Positions 54,147 through 64,000 of a DNA stretch of 64,000 nt are shown in pieces. The DNA lies in NCBI GenBank assembly GCA_902727915.1, contig CACVAU010000052.1, forward strand, positions 1 to 64,000, given 5' to 3'. The position numbers were made by a program, and so were the translations under genes. Numbering within the stretch: the stretch's first letter is position 1; every line of letters starts with the position of its first letter. The stretch comes from an uncultured Sulfurovum sp. GTDB lineage: Bacteria; Campylobacterota; Campylobacteria; Campylobacterales; Sulfurovaceae. The notes below the pieces were generated by a model. The model made no database searches. It was given only the letters and a program-made list of their open reading frames with translations, and was not told the origin of the DNA.

Positions 54147-55669
54147 TAGTTTTCCTCCTTTTTAGAAAGTATAATTGCTTCTTTAGTAGCAGGAGAGATA
54201 GCTCTCTTTTCCATGTCAACTAAAATTTTTTGTGCAGAATTATCAATTGGTCCAAGTACTGGATTAGGATACACCCCCAACCAAATTGTAATAAGTACCA
54301 ATGGAATTAATGCTGATAACTCCCGTTTGTCTAAATCTTTTAAGCCTAAATTTTTCTTATGTCTTACTGGACCAAAAAAAGATTTTTTGAACAATGCTAA
54401 CATATAAACTGACCCTATAATAATGGTGGTTCCAGCTAAAATAGTTCCAATGGCAGATACTTTATAAAAACCTAAAAGGACTAAAAACTCTCCAACAAAA
54501 CCAATGGTCAATGGAAGACCAACTGAGGCCATTAACATGATTCCAAAGATGGTAGCATAAATTGGCATTACAGCTGCCAATCCACCAAATTCACTCATCA
54601 TCTTAGTACCTGTACGCTCATAAATAACCCCAACAAGCATAAACAACGCACCAGAAACAATACCATGAGATAACATTAAAAATACCGAGCCACCAAGACC
54701 TTCAGCATTCATGGCAAACACCCCTAGCATAATCACACCCATGTGTGATACTGAAGAGTAAGCAATGACTTGCTTCATGTCTTTTTGAGCAAAAGCAATC
54801 ATGGCTGTGTAGATAACCATGATAAGTGACAAGGTCATAATAAATGGAGTAAAAGTTACTGAAGCATCTGGTAATATTGGTAATGAAAATCTAACAAAGC
54901 CATAAGTACCCATTTTTAGTAGTACAGCTGCAAGGATTACAGAACCAATTGTTGGTGCTTGACCATGTGCATGTGGTAACCAAGTATGAAATGGAAACAT
55001 AGGTACTTTAATAGCAAAACCAGCAAAGAAAGCCAAAAACAACCAAAACTGTTGCGTCTCTGTTAAAGGCAAGGTATACCAGTCGAGTAACGAGAATGTC
55101 CAAACACCATTTGCATCATGATAAAGATAAGCCATCGCAAGAAGACCTACCAACATAATTAGTGATCCAACAAAGGTATAGAGGAAAAACTTAACAGCAG
55201 CATAAATTCTTGTTGGCCCACCCCATGCACCAATAATATATAACATTGGAACTAAAGAAAGCTCCCAGAACAAATAGAAAATAATTGCATCTAATGATAA
55301 AAATACTCCTACCATCGTCATCTCTAGGAAAAGAAGAGAAACAATCATGTTTTTCATATTCTTGGTATCTGGTCGAAGTAAAATAATCCCTAAAAGCGTA
55401 ATAAGTGCTGCCATAACAACAATAAAGAGTGAAATACCATCAACACCTACATTATACGAAATACCAAAATCAGAAATAAGTGAAACTTTTTCGGTAAATT
55501 GCATACCACCATTTGTGGTATCAAATTTAGCCCATAACCAAAGTGCCAAAAGTAACTCAATGGTTGCTACAGCAATCCCATAAATTTTTGCTGAATGTTT
55601 ATCAACAACAAAACCTAAAAACCCTGCTAATGCAGGAAAAAATATTAATATACTTAATATCGCGTCCAT
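54146..55669 (-). CDS. nuoM: NADH-quinone oxidoreductase subunit M
   Basis: 507-aa antiporter-like subunit of complex I. Visible: [17 protein letters not shown] with the conserved Glu (about residue 136), [22 protein letters not shown] near 228 and [18 protein letters not shown] near 309. Adjoins nuoL without gap and nuoN with a one-base overlap. Confidence 0.97.
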   Translation of the reverse strand: MDAILSILIFFPALAGFLGFVVDKHSAKIYGIAVATIELLLALWLWAKFDTTNGGMQFTEKVSLISDFGISYNVGVDGISLFIVVMAALITLLGIILLRPDTKNMKNMIVSLLFLEMTMVGVFLSLDAIIFYLFWELSLVPMLYIIGAWGGPTRIYAAVKFFLYTFVGSLIMLVGLLAMAYLYHDANGVWTFSLLDWYTLPLTETQQFWLFLAFFAGFAIKVPMFPFHTWLPHAHGQAPTIGSVILAAVLLKMGTYGFVRFSLPILPDASVTFTPFIMTLSLIMVIYTAMIAFAQKDMKQVIAYSSVSHMGVIMLGVFAMNAEGLGGSVFLMLSHGIVSGALFMLVGVIYERTGTKMMSEFGGLAAVMPIYATIFGIMLMASVGLPLTIGFVGEFLVLLGFYKVSAIGTILAGTTIIIGSVYMLALFKKSFFGPVRHKKNLGLKDLDKRELSALIPLVLITIWLGVYPNPVLGPIDNSAQKILVDMEKRAISPATKEAIILSKKEEN

Positions 55670-57643
55670 TTATTCTCCCTTACCTGTCACTGCACTAAGA
55701 CATTCAACAACACCTTCAAGTGTTATTGATGAGAATGCAGCCACAAGAACTAAAATCAAGGCACCAAGACCCATCCAGTTCAGATACGATGATAAGTTAC
55801 CATTTTGCATTCCCCTTGAAACATCACCTATTTTTAAACAAGCTCTACCTATTTTATCCACTGATCCATCAACCATTGCCTTATCAATTTCCCAAAACTT
55901 AGTCGAAGCAATTGTATATGGTTTAACAATAAACTCATCATAAAACTTTGGTACATAATACTGATTTGCTAATAACTTATAGATAAAGGAATTCTCAAAT
56001 TCTTCATCTCTTTTCCAAGCCTTATCACCTTTTCCACCATACTTTTTCCATGCAAGGAAAATAGCACCAATAGCAATTACAACTACCAATGCTGCTAAGT
56101 AAATAGCCAAGTGATGTGTATGATCACTCATCTCATACTGAACACTTTCATTTAGTCCATAAATAAACTCTTTATAGTAACCCATTAACCAACCGAATGA
56201 AACAGCCAATATCGCTAACGGTGCCATTGCAATTAATACGTATTTGTACATATCATGTGGGTGAAAACCTAAAGGCTCATAACGTTTTTCACCATGGAAT
56301 GAGAAAAATACTTGTCTAAATGAATAAAATGCTGTCATACCAGCAGTAATCACAAGCATTCCCCAAATAATAAAGGTACCCTCATTAAATGCTGTTTCAA
56401 TAATCGCATCTTTTGAATAGAAACCAGCCATAAATGGAAGACCAGCAAGTGCGAATGATGCAATTCCCATATACCAATAAGATGCTTTCATTGCTGTTTT
56501 AAGACCACCCATTTTAAAGATATCCAATTCATTGTCCATAGCATGCATTACATTACCAGCACCTAAGAAAAGAAGTGCCTTAAAGAATGCATGTGCTGCA
56601 AGGTGGAAAAGTGCAATCCAATAGGCACCAAGTCCAGCAGCAGCAAACATGTAACCCAATTGAGATAAGGTTGATAAAGCAACAATACGTTTAATATCTC
56701 TAGCAATCAATGCCATTGATGCTGCATAGAAGGCAACAAACGTACCCAGTATGGCAATAAACATTGAAACACCTGAAACAGCATCCAGACTATAGAGTGG
56801 GTTTGAACGAATTACTAAGAATACCCCTGCTGTTACCATCGTAGCAGCATGAATTAGTGCTGAAACAGGCGTAGGACCTTCCATTGCATCTGTCAACCAT
56901 GTATGTAAGGGAAATTGAGCCGATTTACCCATTGCCCCAATAAAGAGTGCAATGGCAATTGAAACCAAGATTCCATCGGCAAGATTTGGCATTGCTTCAA
57001 ATACCACATCATATTGTAAAGAACCAATGTTCCAGTAAATTAAGAAAATACCAACTAACATTCCAAGGTCAGCAACACGGTTCATAATGAACGCTTCATT
57101 TGCTGCCCATGAAGGAGAGATTGAAGGGTTTTCTTCAAAAGGTTTGTCTTCTTTATGATACCAGAAACCAACCAGTAACCATGAACACACACCAACACCT
57201 TCCCAACCAATAAATAGCCCAGCAAAGTTATCTGACATTATCAAGATCATCATTGCGAAAACAAATGCTGATAAGTAAGAGAAAAATCTGTTGTATGATT
57301 TGTCATGATCCATGTAACCTGTAGCATAGATATGTACAATTGTAGAAACAAGTGTTACAACCACCATCATGGTAACTGAAATTTGATCAACAAGGAAACC
57401 AAATGGAATGCTTAAATCACCAATGGTAATCCAATCCATCATTTTTACATGTACTTGACCAACCGTAGCTACATGATATGCTAAGGTTGCTGAGGCAAGA
57501 AAGGCTACAAAAATTAAAACAGAAGCAACTATTCCTGTTAAATGTGTTCTTGGTGCATTACCAAACAATAACCCTGCAAACATTGACCCAACAAAAGGAG
57601 CAAAAAGTGCTATGTATACTAAACTTTCCATATTCATATCCAT
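55670..57643 (-). CDS. nuoL: NADH-quinone oxidoreductase subunit L
   Basis: 657-aa distal antiporter-like subunit with a long C-terminal lateral helix region. Visible: GWEGVGVCSWLLVGFWY with the conserved Glu near residue 148, KSAQFPLHTWLTDAMEGPTPVSALIHAATMV region near 245 and IVALSTLSQLGYMFAA near 327. Length is normal or slightly longer than E. coli NuoL. Confidence 0.97.
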   Translation of the reverse strand: MDMNMESLVYIALFAPFVGSMFAGLLFGNAPRTHLTGIVASVLIFVAFLASATLAYHVATVGQVHVKMMDWITIGDLSIPFGFLVDQISVTMMVVVTLVSTIVHIYATGYMDHDKSYNRFFSYLSAFVFAMMILIMSDNFAGLFIGWEGVGVCSWLLVGFWYHKEDKPFEENPSISPSWAANEAFIMNRVADLGMLVGIFLIYWNIGSLQYDVVFEAMPNLADGILVSIAIALFIGAMGKSAQFPLHTWLTDAMEGPTPVSALIHAATMVTAGVFLVIRSNPLYSLDAVSGVSMFIAILGTFVAFYAASMALIARDIKRIVALSTLSQLGYMFAAAGLGAYWIALFHLAAHAFFKALLFLGAGNVMHAMDNELDIFKMGGLKTAMKASYWYMGIASFALAGLPFMAGFYSKDAIIETAFNEGTFIIWGMLVITAGMTAFYSFRQVFFSFHGEKRYEPLGFHPHDMYKYVLIAMAPLAILAVSFGWLMGYYKEFIYGLNESVQYEMSDHTHHLAIYLAALVVVIAIGAIFLAWKKYGGKGDKAWKRDEEFENSFIYKLLANQYYVPKFYDEFIVKPYTIASTKFWEIDKAMVDGSVDKIGRACLKIGDVSRGMQNGNLSSYLNWMGLGALILVLVAAFSSITLEGVVECLSAVTGKGE

Positions 57644-57646
57644 TTC

Positions 57647-57955
57647 TTATCCTTTCATTGATGAGATTACATCAAGGTCTAATGAACCATACTTTTTATA
57701 AAGTAAAATTAAAAGTCCTAATCCAACAGCCACTTCTGAAGCTGCAACAGCAATAACAAAGAAAGCAAACATTTGTCCAGATAAATCAGCATAATAATTT
57801 CCAATGGCTGCAAAAGCAATATTTACAGCATTTAACATCACTTCTGTAGCAAAGAAAAGCATCAAAAGATTTTTTCTTCTTAGTACTCCCATAAAACCAA
57901 TACTAAACAGTAAACCTGAAAGTATGAGATAATGATTTACACCAATCTCTAACAT
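57647..57955 (-). CDS. nuoK: NADH-quinone oxidoreductase subunit K
   Basis: 102-aa, three-helix subunit. Conserved LMLFFATEVMLNAVNIAFAA with the buried Glu near residue 38, and the second Glu in VAASEVAVGLGLLILLY near 74. Its ATG overlaps the nuoJ stop by one base. Confidence 0.96.
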   Translation of the reverse strand: MLEIGVNHYLILSGLLFSIGFMGVLRRKNLLMLFFATEVMLNAVNIAFAAIGNYYADLSGQMFAFFVIAVAASEVAVGLGLLILLYKKYGSLDLDVISSMKG

Positions 57956-58545
57956 TATACGTCTCCTTTTTGAATCTCTATACTCTTTGGTTCTATTTTC
58001 ATCTCTTCATCAGCAGCCTCTGACTCAGTTAAAGAGTAATCCATTTTTTTACCAGCTAAAATAATACCTGCAATCATGGCTACCAATAACATTAATGCTG
58101 CTACTTCAAATGGCACTAAGTACTTTGTAAAAAGAACCATACCAACAGCTTGTGCATTACCCACATCTTCAAGAATACCGGATCGTGGATCTAACATTGG
58201 ATTGTCACCAATAATTGGTGCAGAGAACATAATGACAAATACCAATGCCATTAATCCACCCAATAAAAATACCAAGGTAGGGTTTTGATGTTTCTCTTTA
58301 ATTTCTTTTGTTGCATCAAAAAACATCATGGCAAAAGCGTAAAGTGCCATAACAGCTCCTACATAAACAATCAATTGAACGACACCTAAAAAATCTGCTC
58401 CCAAAAGGAAGAAGAAACCAGAAATCATAACCATACCAGCTGCTAAAGCTGTCATGGCATAAAGAACATTTTTACTCATCACGGTAATCATAAACAAAAT
58501 AGTTGTCGATATCGCAAATACATAAAAGGCTATAGCTTCATACAT
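57955..58545 (-). CDS. nuoJ: NADH-quinone oxidoreductase subunit J
   Basis: 196-aa membrane subunit with five helices. Conserved ADFLGVVQLIVYVGAVMALYAF near residues 50-71. The C-terminal 30 residues form a charged cytoplasmic tail. Sits 14 bases after nuoI. Confidence 0.95.
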   Translation of the reverse strand: MYEAIAFYVFAISTTILFMITVMSKNVLYAMTALAAGMVMISGFFFLLGADFLGVVQLIVYVGAVMALYAFAMMFFDATKEIKEKHQNPTLVFLLGGLMALVFVIMFSAPIIGDNPMLDPRSGILEDVGNAQAVGMVLFTKYLVPFEVAALMLLVAMIAGIILAGKKMDYSLTESEAADEEMKIEPKSIEIQKGDV

Positions 58546-58559
58546 TTTCTTCTCCTTTT

Positions 58560-59183
58560 CTAGTACGCTAATGGCGTTGATTTAATATTTTCATCTGCAT
58601 TAGGGCTAATTGCACCAAATCCAGCATATTCTTGTTGTTGATTCAACTGATCCATTGGGGTCAACATGTCTTCAAAAAGTGAGAACCCTGCTCTTTGTTC
58701 TGAAGCATTTTCAAAACGTCCACCATGAACAATGGCCAACTCTGGACAAACTTCTGCACAATAACCACAGAAAATACAACGACCAAAGTTAATGGTATAC
58801 TCTGATACTTCTTTTCTTTGATTTTCATCATATTTAGTTTCCATTGATATACAATCTGAAATACAAATTTTTTCACATAATCCACAACCAATACAACGAT
58901 AGTTACCTGACTCCATAAGTCTAAGCATATCGTGAATCGCTCTATAACGAGGAGAAATTGGTAGCTTCTCAAATGGGTATTTGGTTGTGTGCATTTTTTT
59001 TCTAAAGAGTGCATTGAACATCTCTCTTAATGTTACCCCCAAGCCCTTAAAAAGTTCTGGTTGTACTGTTCTCTTAACTACTTGTTTAAATTTACACCAA
59101 CCCTCTGTCGGAGTATGATCTAAATCTAGTTTTACATAATTTTGTGTTCCAACATTTCTGTCTTTAAATTGTTCTAAACTCAT
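58560..59183 (-). CDS. nuoI: NADH-quinone oxidoreductase subunit I (2x4Fe-4S)
   Basis: 207-aa peripheral-arm ferredoxin-like subunit. Two 4Fe-4S motifs are visible: CIGCGLCEKICISDC near residues 97-111 and CIFCGYCAEVCPELA near 136-150. These form clusters N6a and N6b in the electron wire to quinone. The C-terminal 35 residues extend beyond the core family and are Gln/Asn-rich. Confidence 0.96.
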   Translation of the reverse strand: MSLEQFKDRNVGTQNYVKLDLDHTPTEGWCKFKQVVKRTVQPELFKGLGVTLREMFNALFRKKMHTTKYPFEKLPISPRYRAIHDMLRLMESGNYRCIGCGLCEKICISDCISMETKYDENQRKEVSEYTINFGRCIFCGYCAEVCPELAIVHGGRFENASEQRAGFSLFEDMLTPMDQLNQQQEYAGFGAISPNADENIKSTPLAY

Positions 59184-59192
59184 CTCTTTCCC

Positions 59193-60236
59193 TTATATCA
59201 TTATCACTAAACCAGTGATAAGAATGTTAATTACGGCTAATGGCATTAATACTTTCCAACATAACCACATCAATTGATCAGGTCTCACATGTGGCCAAGA
59301 GGCTCTAACCCACAACATAAAGAAGAATGAGAAGGCTATCTTAAGAATAATCATAATCCAAGCTGGTATAAACCAGAAATCATTGTATCCACCAAGAAAA
59401 ACCACTGATGCAATAATCCCAATCGTAATCATGTTTGCATACTCACCAATAAAGAACAGTCCCCATCGCATACCAGAGTATTCTGTTACATAACCAGAGA
59501 TAATCTCTGCTTCATGTTCAAGAAGGTCAAATGGGGTTCTGTTTGTCTCTGCAAAACCTGCAATAATAAAGAGTACAAAAGCAACTGGCTGATAAACAAC
59601 CATCCATAGGCCATCTGTTTGATAATTATTAAAGTCAACAAAAGACAAAGAACCAACTATCATAATAGGTGCTAAAATAGAAAGCCCTGTTACCACTTCA
59701 TAAGAAAGGAACTGGATTGCAGTTCTTGCCGATCCAATAACACCCCATTTATTCGCTTGTGCCATACCAGCAAGAAGTGGTCCATAAAGTCCAGATGCCA
59801 TCATCCCTAATACAAATAAGATACCAACATTAATGTCAGCAGCAATTGAAGGTACAAATACACCACCAATAAAGGGTACCCATTCCCATATGGTAAAGTC
59901 TGGAAATACAGGTACAGCTGCTAAAGCAATAAATGCTGTGGCTGCTGTAATCACAGGGGCAATGGAAAATATAAATTTATTGGCATGTTGGGGAATAATA
60001 TCTTCTTTGGTAAAAAGTTTAATTCCATCTGCTGCAAGTTGAAGCAAACCAAAAGGTCCTACATGTGTCGGTCCGAGTCTTCTCTGCATAAAAGCAAGAA
60101 TTTTTCGCTCGATATAAGTACCAAATCCTGCAATAGCTGCAATAACTGCTAAAATAATAACTGCCTTGATAATAACACCAGTAGCCGTTACCTCAGGTGG
60201 TAATGCTGTTGCAGTCATAAATATTGTTGAAACCAT
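59193..60236 (-). CDS. nuoH: NADH-quinone oxidoreductase subunit H
   Basis: 347-aa membrane subunit forming the quinone-binding site at the junction of the two arms. Visible: ERKILAFMQRRLGPTHVGPFGLLQLAADGIK region near residue 43, NRTPFDLLEHEAEIISGYVTEYSG region near 231 and the C-terminal RPDQLMWLCWKVLMPLA near 315. Two bases separate it from nuoG. Confidence 0.97.
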   Translation of the reverse strand: MVSTIFMTATALPPEVTATGVIIKAVIILAVIAAIAGFGTYIERKILAFMQRRLGPTHVGPFGLLQLAADGIKLFTKEDIIPQHANKFIFSIAPVITAATAFIALAAVPVFPDFTIWEWVPFIGGVFVPSIAADINVGILFVLGMMASGLYGPLLAGMAQANKWGVIGSARTAIQFLSYEVVTGLSILAPIMIVGSLSFVDFNNYQTDGLWMVVYQPVAFVLFIIAGFAETNRTPFDLLEHEAEIISGYVTEYSGMRWGLFFIGEYANMITIGIIASVVFLGGYNDFWFIPAWIMIILKIAFSFFFMLWVRASWPHVRPDQLMWLCWKVLMPLAVINILITGLVIMI

Positions 60237-60238
60237 AT

Positions 60239-62581
60239 TTACACCTTCCTAATTGTTACTTTTTGGTATCTTGAAGCACCAAAAAGGTCATAAACATTTT
60301 CTGCTGATTTAAAATCGGCAAGGGCAACAACGTCACCTTCCATTTTAGGATCCACAAGAACATCAACAATAATTTTTCCATTTTTAAATAAAAGTTCTGC
60401 TTTAGCACCTAATGCTTCAGCACGTGCAGGACTTGCATAAAGACCAAATGCTTCAAATATTTGATGGGCTTTATCAGAGAAATCATTAAATTGTCTTGGA
60501 GGATTACATCTATAAACAATGTCACCATCAAGTGTATCAGCTTCATCAAACTTTTCAGTACTTTGAACTTCCACATCAGCATAAGTAACATTGAGTAAAT
60601 AACCACGATTGTCTTTACCAGCATTATCAAAAGTATTCAACATATCATCAAACTCCATTGCCTGATAACCTTTCTCAATTGGTAAATGAGGTGTCCATTC
60701 AATGGTCTCTCTTGGTGCATCCATAAGTTCAGCCATAAGATCATTTAATACATAGCCCCCATATACCATTGCCACATTGGTAGGTACAACTCTTTTATTT
60801 AAGGTTGTAAATGTTCCCTCTTGTTGGTTAAGTGCTGGCATGTCTAAGTCACCTGTTCCAAGAGCAGACAGTTTAAAATCAGCATTTTCATTGTATCCAA
60901 CGGTGTAACCAGACGCATCATCATCAAGATCACAAATAAGTGCAACCCCTAAAGCATTTGATTTTGGTGGATTCATTACTACTTGGAAACCAGCTGCCTC
61001 TTCCAGAAGTACAATAAGTTTAGCAAGATTCTCAGCTTTAGCATGACCATAATAGTCTTCACCAACCATAAGAACAAAACGCTCTTTTTTCTTCATCATC
61101 TTGTCAAAACCTTTATTAAAGGCTGTAGCATCTGCTCCTAAAAGTGTTAATAAGTCATCTCTATTTAAACCCAAAACATACTCTTTAACATCAGAAGGCA
61201 ATTTATCAGGATCTGCAAATAAATTAAGTAGTAAGTACAGTGTTGCTTCTTCTAATCCAACTTTATGTGTAAACATCTCAACTGTTTTACCAAAAGTAGG
61301 AATAAGTTTATCGCCCACAGGGTGGAAGTACATTCCAGCACCCTTATTCATCTTTTGAATGTTATTAAAGGCGTATTTTAAACCTGGGCTGTCATTTCTT
61401 AATGCTCCACCAACAGAAACAACAAAATCACACTTTAATGCTGTATCGGTTGTGCCATTGTAAAGTGATGCACCCGAAGCATCTGAATAAAGTTTTAAAA
61501 ATTTTTGGAAAGGTCTCACTTCAGGATTATAAAGCTTAACACCCCTTTTTTCTTTTAAAGTTTGAAGCATTAATGCTTCTTCATTGGTAATTAATGAATT
61601 AAACCTAATGGTTTCAGCTTTTTTTATGGCATCAACAGCTGCTTTAAATGCTGTTTCATCTTTAGTTACACCAGAATTTTCAAAATCATATCCAAATCTT
61701 GCAGCACCATCTAAAGAAACAAAGTTCCATTCATTGGTAACACGAAAGATTTTTTCACTTCTATCTTCAATGGCTGCTGGTTTTGTTTCATAATAAATAG
61801 CAAAACCATCAGAGGAGTGCGCTGATACAGCTGGTATTCTTTTTAAATCCCAAGCATTAGAAGAGTATACAAAGTCTCTACTTACCAAAGCACCTACTGG
61901 ACAAACAGCAATACACTCACCACAATCAGAACAATCCGTTGAACCTGTACCATTACTTGGCGCAATAACAGATTTTTGAAGCTTATTCCACATGGCATAA
62001 GCATCTTTAGGCATGTTCTCTTTCCAAGATTTATCGAGTGCTTCACCACCACGTTTAGCCGTTGTAATGGCAGAATCGCCAATCATATCTTTACAAACGG
62101 TTGTACAACGCTCACATACAATACATAAGCCTGGATCATAATGTAAGACTGATGACCAGTTCGTTGTCTCTCTTTTAGTATCTGGAATACTATAAGATTG
62201 CGAGTCTACTTGTAATTCAAGTGTATAATTTTGAAGTTCACACTCACCACTTTGATCACATACCCCACATTGTAATGGATGGTTTACGTCGTAAACTTCC
62301 ATCATAGCTCTACGCTCTGCTAAGATATCTGGTGTGTCAACCGTAATCTGCATGCCCTCTTTTACTTTAGAGTTACATGCATACACTTGTTTACCATCAG
62401 CCTCTACGAGACAGATACGACAAGCAAGTGTTGGTGAACATCTTGTCAGATAGCATATAGCAGGAATAAATACTTCATTAGCTCTTGCAGCATTTAGAAT
62501 GTATTCACCCTCTTTAGCCTTATACTCAACACCATCAATTGTGATGTCAATCATGTTGTCTACTATTTGTACTTCACTCAT
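60239..62581 (-). CDS. nuoG: NADH-quinone oxidoreductase subunit G
   Basis: 780-aa Fe-S subunit. Clusters visible in order: 2Fe-2S (C in PAICYLTRCSPTLACRIC and YACNSK), His-ligated 4Fe-4S (HPLQCGVCDQSGEC), then CIVCERCTTVC and CSDCGECIAVCPVGA. The region where some NuoG proteins carry the extra N7 cluster has no cysteines (VSAHSSDGFAIYYETK), so N7 is absent. The C-terminal molybdopterin-oxidoreductase-like part is degenerate. First gene of the nuoG-N operon: nuoA-F are not in the window. Confidence 0.94.
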   Translation of the reverse strand: MSEVQIVDNMIDITIDGVEYKAKEGEYILNAARANEVFIPAICYLTRCSPTLACRICLVEADGKQVYACNSKVKEGMQITVDTPDILAERRAMMEVYDVNHPLQCGVCDQSGECELQNYTLELQVDSQSYSIPDTKRETTNWSSVLHYDPGLCIVCERCTTVCKDMIGDSAITTAKRGGEALDKSWKENMPKDAYAMWNKLQKSVIAPSNGTGSTDCSDCGECIAVCPVGALVSRDFVYSSNAWDLKRIPAVSAHSSDGFAIYYETKPAAIEDRSEKIFRVTNEWNFVSLDGAARFGYDFENSGVTKDETAFKAAVDAIKKAETIRFNSLITNEEALMLQTLKEKRGVKLYNPEVRPFQKFLKLYSDASGASLYNGTTDTALKCDFVVSVGGALRNDSPGLKYAFNNIQKMNKGAGMYFHPVGDKLIPTFGKTVEMFTHKVGLEEATLYLLLNLFADPDKLPSDVKEYVLGLNRDDLLTLLGADATAFNKGFDKMMKKKERFVLMVGEDYYGHAKAENLAKLIVLLEEAAGFQVVMNPPKSNALGVALICDLDDDASGYTVGYNENADFKLSALGTGDLDMPALNQQEGTFTTLNKRVVPTNVAMVYGGYVLNDLMAELMDAPRETIEWTPHLPIEKGYQAMEFDDMLNTFDNAGKDNRGYLLNVTYADVEVQSTEKFDEADTLDGDIVYRCNPPRQFNDFSDKAHQIFEAFGLYASPARAEALGAKAELLFKNGKIIVDVLVDPKMEGDVVALADFKSAENVYDLFGASRYQKVTIRKV

Positions 62582-63085
62582 TGTTGTTTCCTACTTTTAG
62601 CTAAGTCTCAAATTCATCATACTTCTTTAAATATGGCTACTTTGAGACTTACTTTGTTTTAATTCTTCACTCTTATCAAGCCAATCTACTAAATTTAGGA
62701 AGAGGATATCAAAGATGCACTTAATCCTCTATCAAATGCCCAATGACTCTATTAATAGAATTGTAAATGTGTATCAATTTTAAACACGCTTTCATGACTT
62801 CAGTTAAGCAAACTTTATGAGACTTTTCACTGTTACTTCTATACTCACCATATTTTTAAATGCTATACTATAGCTATAGTTAATTTTAAAAAATTTTTAT
62901 TTTATTCTTTTAACTGTGTCAGTTTTAAACACATAAACAATATATTTATCACTGAAAACTTTTATAATGTTACAACTATACCCATAAGAATAGATAATCC
63001 ATAATATAATTAAAGCTATCGACTAAAAGTTAAAGCTACTAATGCTATATTTCATAAATTTTTTAAATTACTAAGGATTAAAAAC
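62582..63085. promoter_or_regulatory. Divergent regulatory region between nuoG and the FAD oxidoreductase
   Basis: 504 bases without a supported gene. Contents: a 10-bp inverted repeat close to the nuoG start (AAGTCTCAAA at 62603-62612 with TTTGAGACTT at 62641-62650); a perfect 14-bp palindrome ACTATAGCTATAGT at 62867-62880; two similar TGTGT-N-TTTTAAACAC elements at 62768-62787 and 62915-62933; and plus-strand TATAAT elements at 62963-62968 and 63005-63010. Both promoters must lie here; the repeats are candidate regulator sites. Confidence 0.55.
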
Positions 63086-64000
63086 ATGGCTTCTGAAAAA
63101 GTAGTAGATATAGCAATTGTAGGTGCAGGACCTGGGGGGATGGCATGTGCCATTGAAGCAAAACTAGCTGGTATTGACAATATTGTTGTTTTTGACAAAG
63201 CACCACATCATAATGATATGATTCACAAGTTTTACAAAAAAGGTAAAAGAGTCGATAAAGACTGGATGGGTCGTAAAGCTGAATTTGAAGGTAATGTCTC
63301 TTTTGATGAATGTTCTAAAGAAGAATATATTCAACAAATGGATGATTTATTGGCAAGTCATGGTGTACTTGAAAAATTTATATATAACACAGAAATTTGG
63401 AATGTTCTTAAAGGTGATGATGGACTCTTTGCCATTAATGTTGGTGATGATGTTATCAAAGCTAAAAATGTTATTGTGTCTGTTGGTAGAATGGGTAAAC
63501 CAAACAAACCAGGATACAAGTTTCCTAAAGCAATTAGACCAAGATTAAACTTTAACCTTTCAAAAGTTTGTAATGGTGAAAAAGTAATGATTGTTGGTGG
63601 TGGAGATACAGCTGGTGAATATGCTTATGGTTTGGTTGAGCTTGAAGGTATGGAAGACTGTACGGTTACACTTAATTACAGAAAACCAACCATTACAAGA
63701 ATGAACCCAATTAACACAGAAATGACAACTAAGCATCTTGATGCTGGTACACTTCTTAACAAAATGGGTGTGGATGTTGAAAGTGTTGAACCTGTAGGTG
63801 ATGAAGGTGAAGAGCGTGTTCAAGTAAACTTTACAGATGGAACATCTGACGTATATGAAAGACTTGTTTTTGCTCTTGGTGGAACAAGCCCAAAAGATTT
63901 CCTTGTAAATTCAAAAATTAAAACAGGTAAATGGGATGAGCCATTAATGGATGAAAAAACACTTGAAACAAATATTTCAGGTCTCTATACCATTGGTGAT
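63086..64000 (+). CDS. FAD/NAD(P)-binding oxidoreductase (partial, 3' end outside window)
   Basis: First 305 codons of a two-dinucleotide-binding-domain flavoprotein. FAD motif IAIVGAGPGGMACAIEA at residues about 7-23; NAD(P) motif VMIVGGGDTAGEYAYG near 168-183; VFALGGTSPKDF near 262 and the second FAD-contact motif GLYTIGD at the window edge. Fold resembles thioredoxin reductase/YpdA-type enzymes, but no CxxC is seen in the visible part. ATG 63086 follows AAGGA. Divergent from nuoG, so a link to quinone/NAD(P)H metabolism is plausible but unproven. Confidence 0.85.
   Translation, partial: MASEKVVDIAIVGAGPGGMACAIEAKLAGIDNIVVFDKAPHHNDMIHKFYKKGKRVDKDWMGRKAEFEGNVSFDECSKEEYIQQMDDLLASHGVLEKFIYNTEIWNVLKGDDGLFAINVGDDVIKAKNVIVSVGRMGKPNKPGYKFPKAIRPRLNFNLSKVCNGEKVMIVGGGDTAGEYAYGLVELEGMEDCTVTLNYRKPTITRMNPINTEMTTKHLDAGTLLNKMGVDVESVEPVGDEGEERVQVNFTDGTSDVYERLVFALGGTSPKDFLVNSKIKTGKWDEPLMDEKTLETNISGLYTIGD

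Noticed and set aside
58661..59014. Second frame of 117 codons in the nuoI region
   Set aside because: Same-strand shadow of nuoI, whose two 4Fe-4S motifs define the real frame.

Overview
The window reads as an AT-rich chromosome segment from a member of the Campylobacterota (epsilonproteobacteria), probably Arcobacter-, Sulfurimonas- or Sulfurovum-like. The basis is the gene set: a futalosine-type MqnA, a waaC/htrB pair as in Campylobacter lipooligosaccharide loci, a very small ExbB with ExbD and TonB, and a nuo block that starts at nuoG. Genus cannot be fixed from sequence alone. No CRISPR array, tRNA, transposase or phage structural gene was seen.

Layout. 1-310: 5' end of a 16S rRNA gene (minus strand) with leader, boxA-like element and a consensus promoter. 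369-11281: core genes, namely shikimate kinase, a lone S24 (CI/LexA-like) repressor with a 42-codon divergent ORF, molybdopterin genes moeA/moaE/moaD, mqnA, waaC-htrB, exbB-exbD-tonB, an AlkC/AlkD-like glycosylase and two membrane-anchored proteins. 11626-52430: about 41 kb of surface/exopolysaccharide genes, visibly more AT-rich than the nuo block. 52587-62581: a terminator and the complex I operon nuoGHIJKLMN (minus strand). 63086-64000: start of a divergent FAD/NAD(P) oxidoreductase, cut by the window edge.

The polysaccharide region contains a Wzz/BY-kinase, four GT4 glycosyltransferases, two Wzx-type flippases, one EpsG-type polymerase, three asparagine-synthetase-family proteins (one with an intact glutaminase site, one lacking that domain, one with the catalytic Cys missing), two sulfatase-fold phosphoethanolamine-transferase-like enzymes, three MBOAT O-acyltransferases each followed by an SGNH-like partner, an acyltransferase-3 protein, three methyltransferases (one CmoA-like), a DhnA-type aldolase, a ProA-DedA fusion and two secreted proteins. 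I see no initiating sugar-phosphate transferase and no outer-membrane export protein, so the pathway must draw on genes elsewhere.

Most notable: (1) two convergent MBOAT genes share a near-identical 488-bp inverted repeat around a 4.8-kb cassette holding the polymerase, a methyltransferase and two SGNH genes. Recombination would invert the cassette, swap the two MBOAT C-termini in frame and move the polymerase to the other operon. (2) A full-length gamma-glutamyl-phosphate reductase is fused to a DedA-like membrane domain inside the cluster. (3) A flippase/asparagine-synthetase-like/unknown/acyltransferase operon contains a gene whose reading frame has no standard start codon next to its ribosome-binding site. 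(4) An HTTM / HTTM-DCC / unknown membrane-protein trio lies among the sugar genes.
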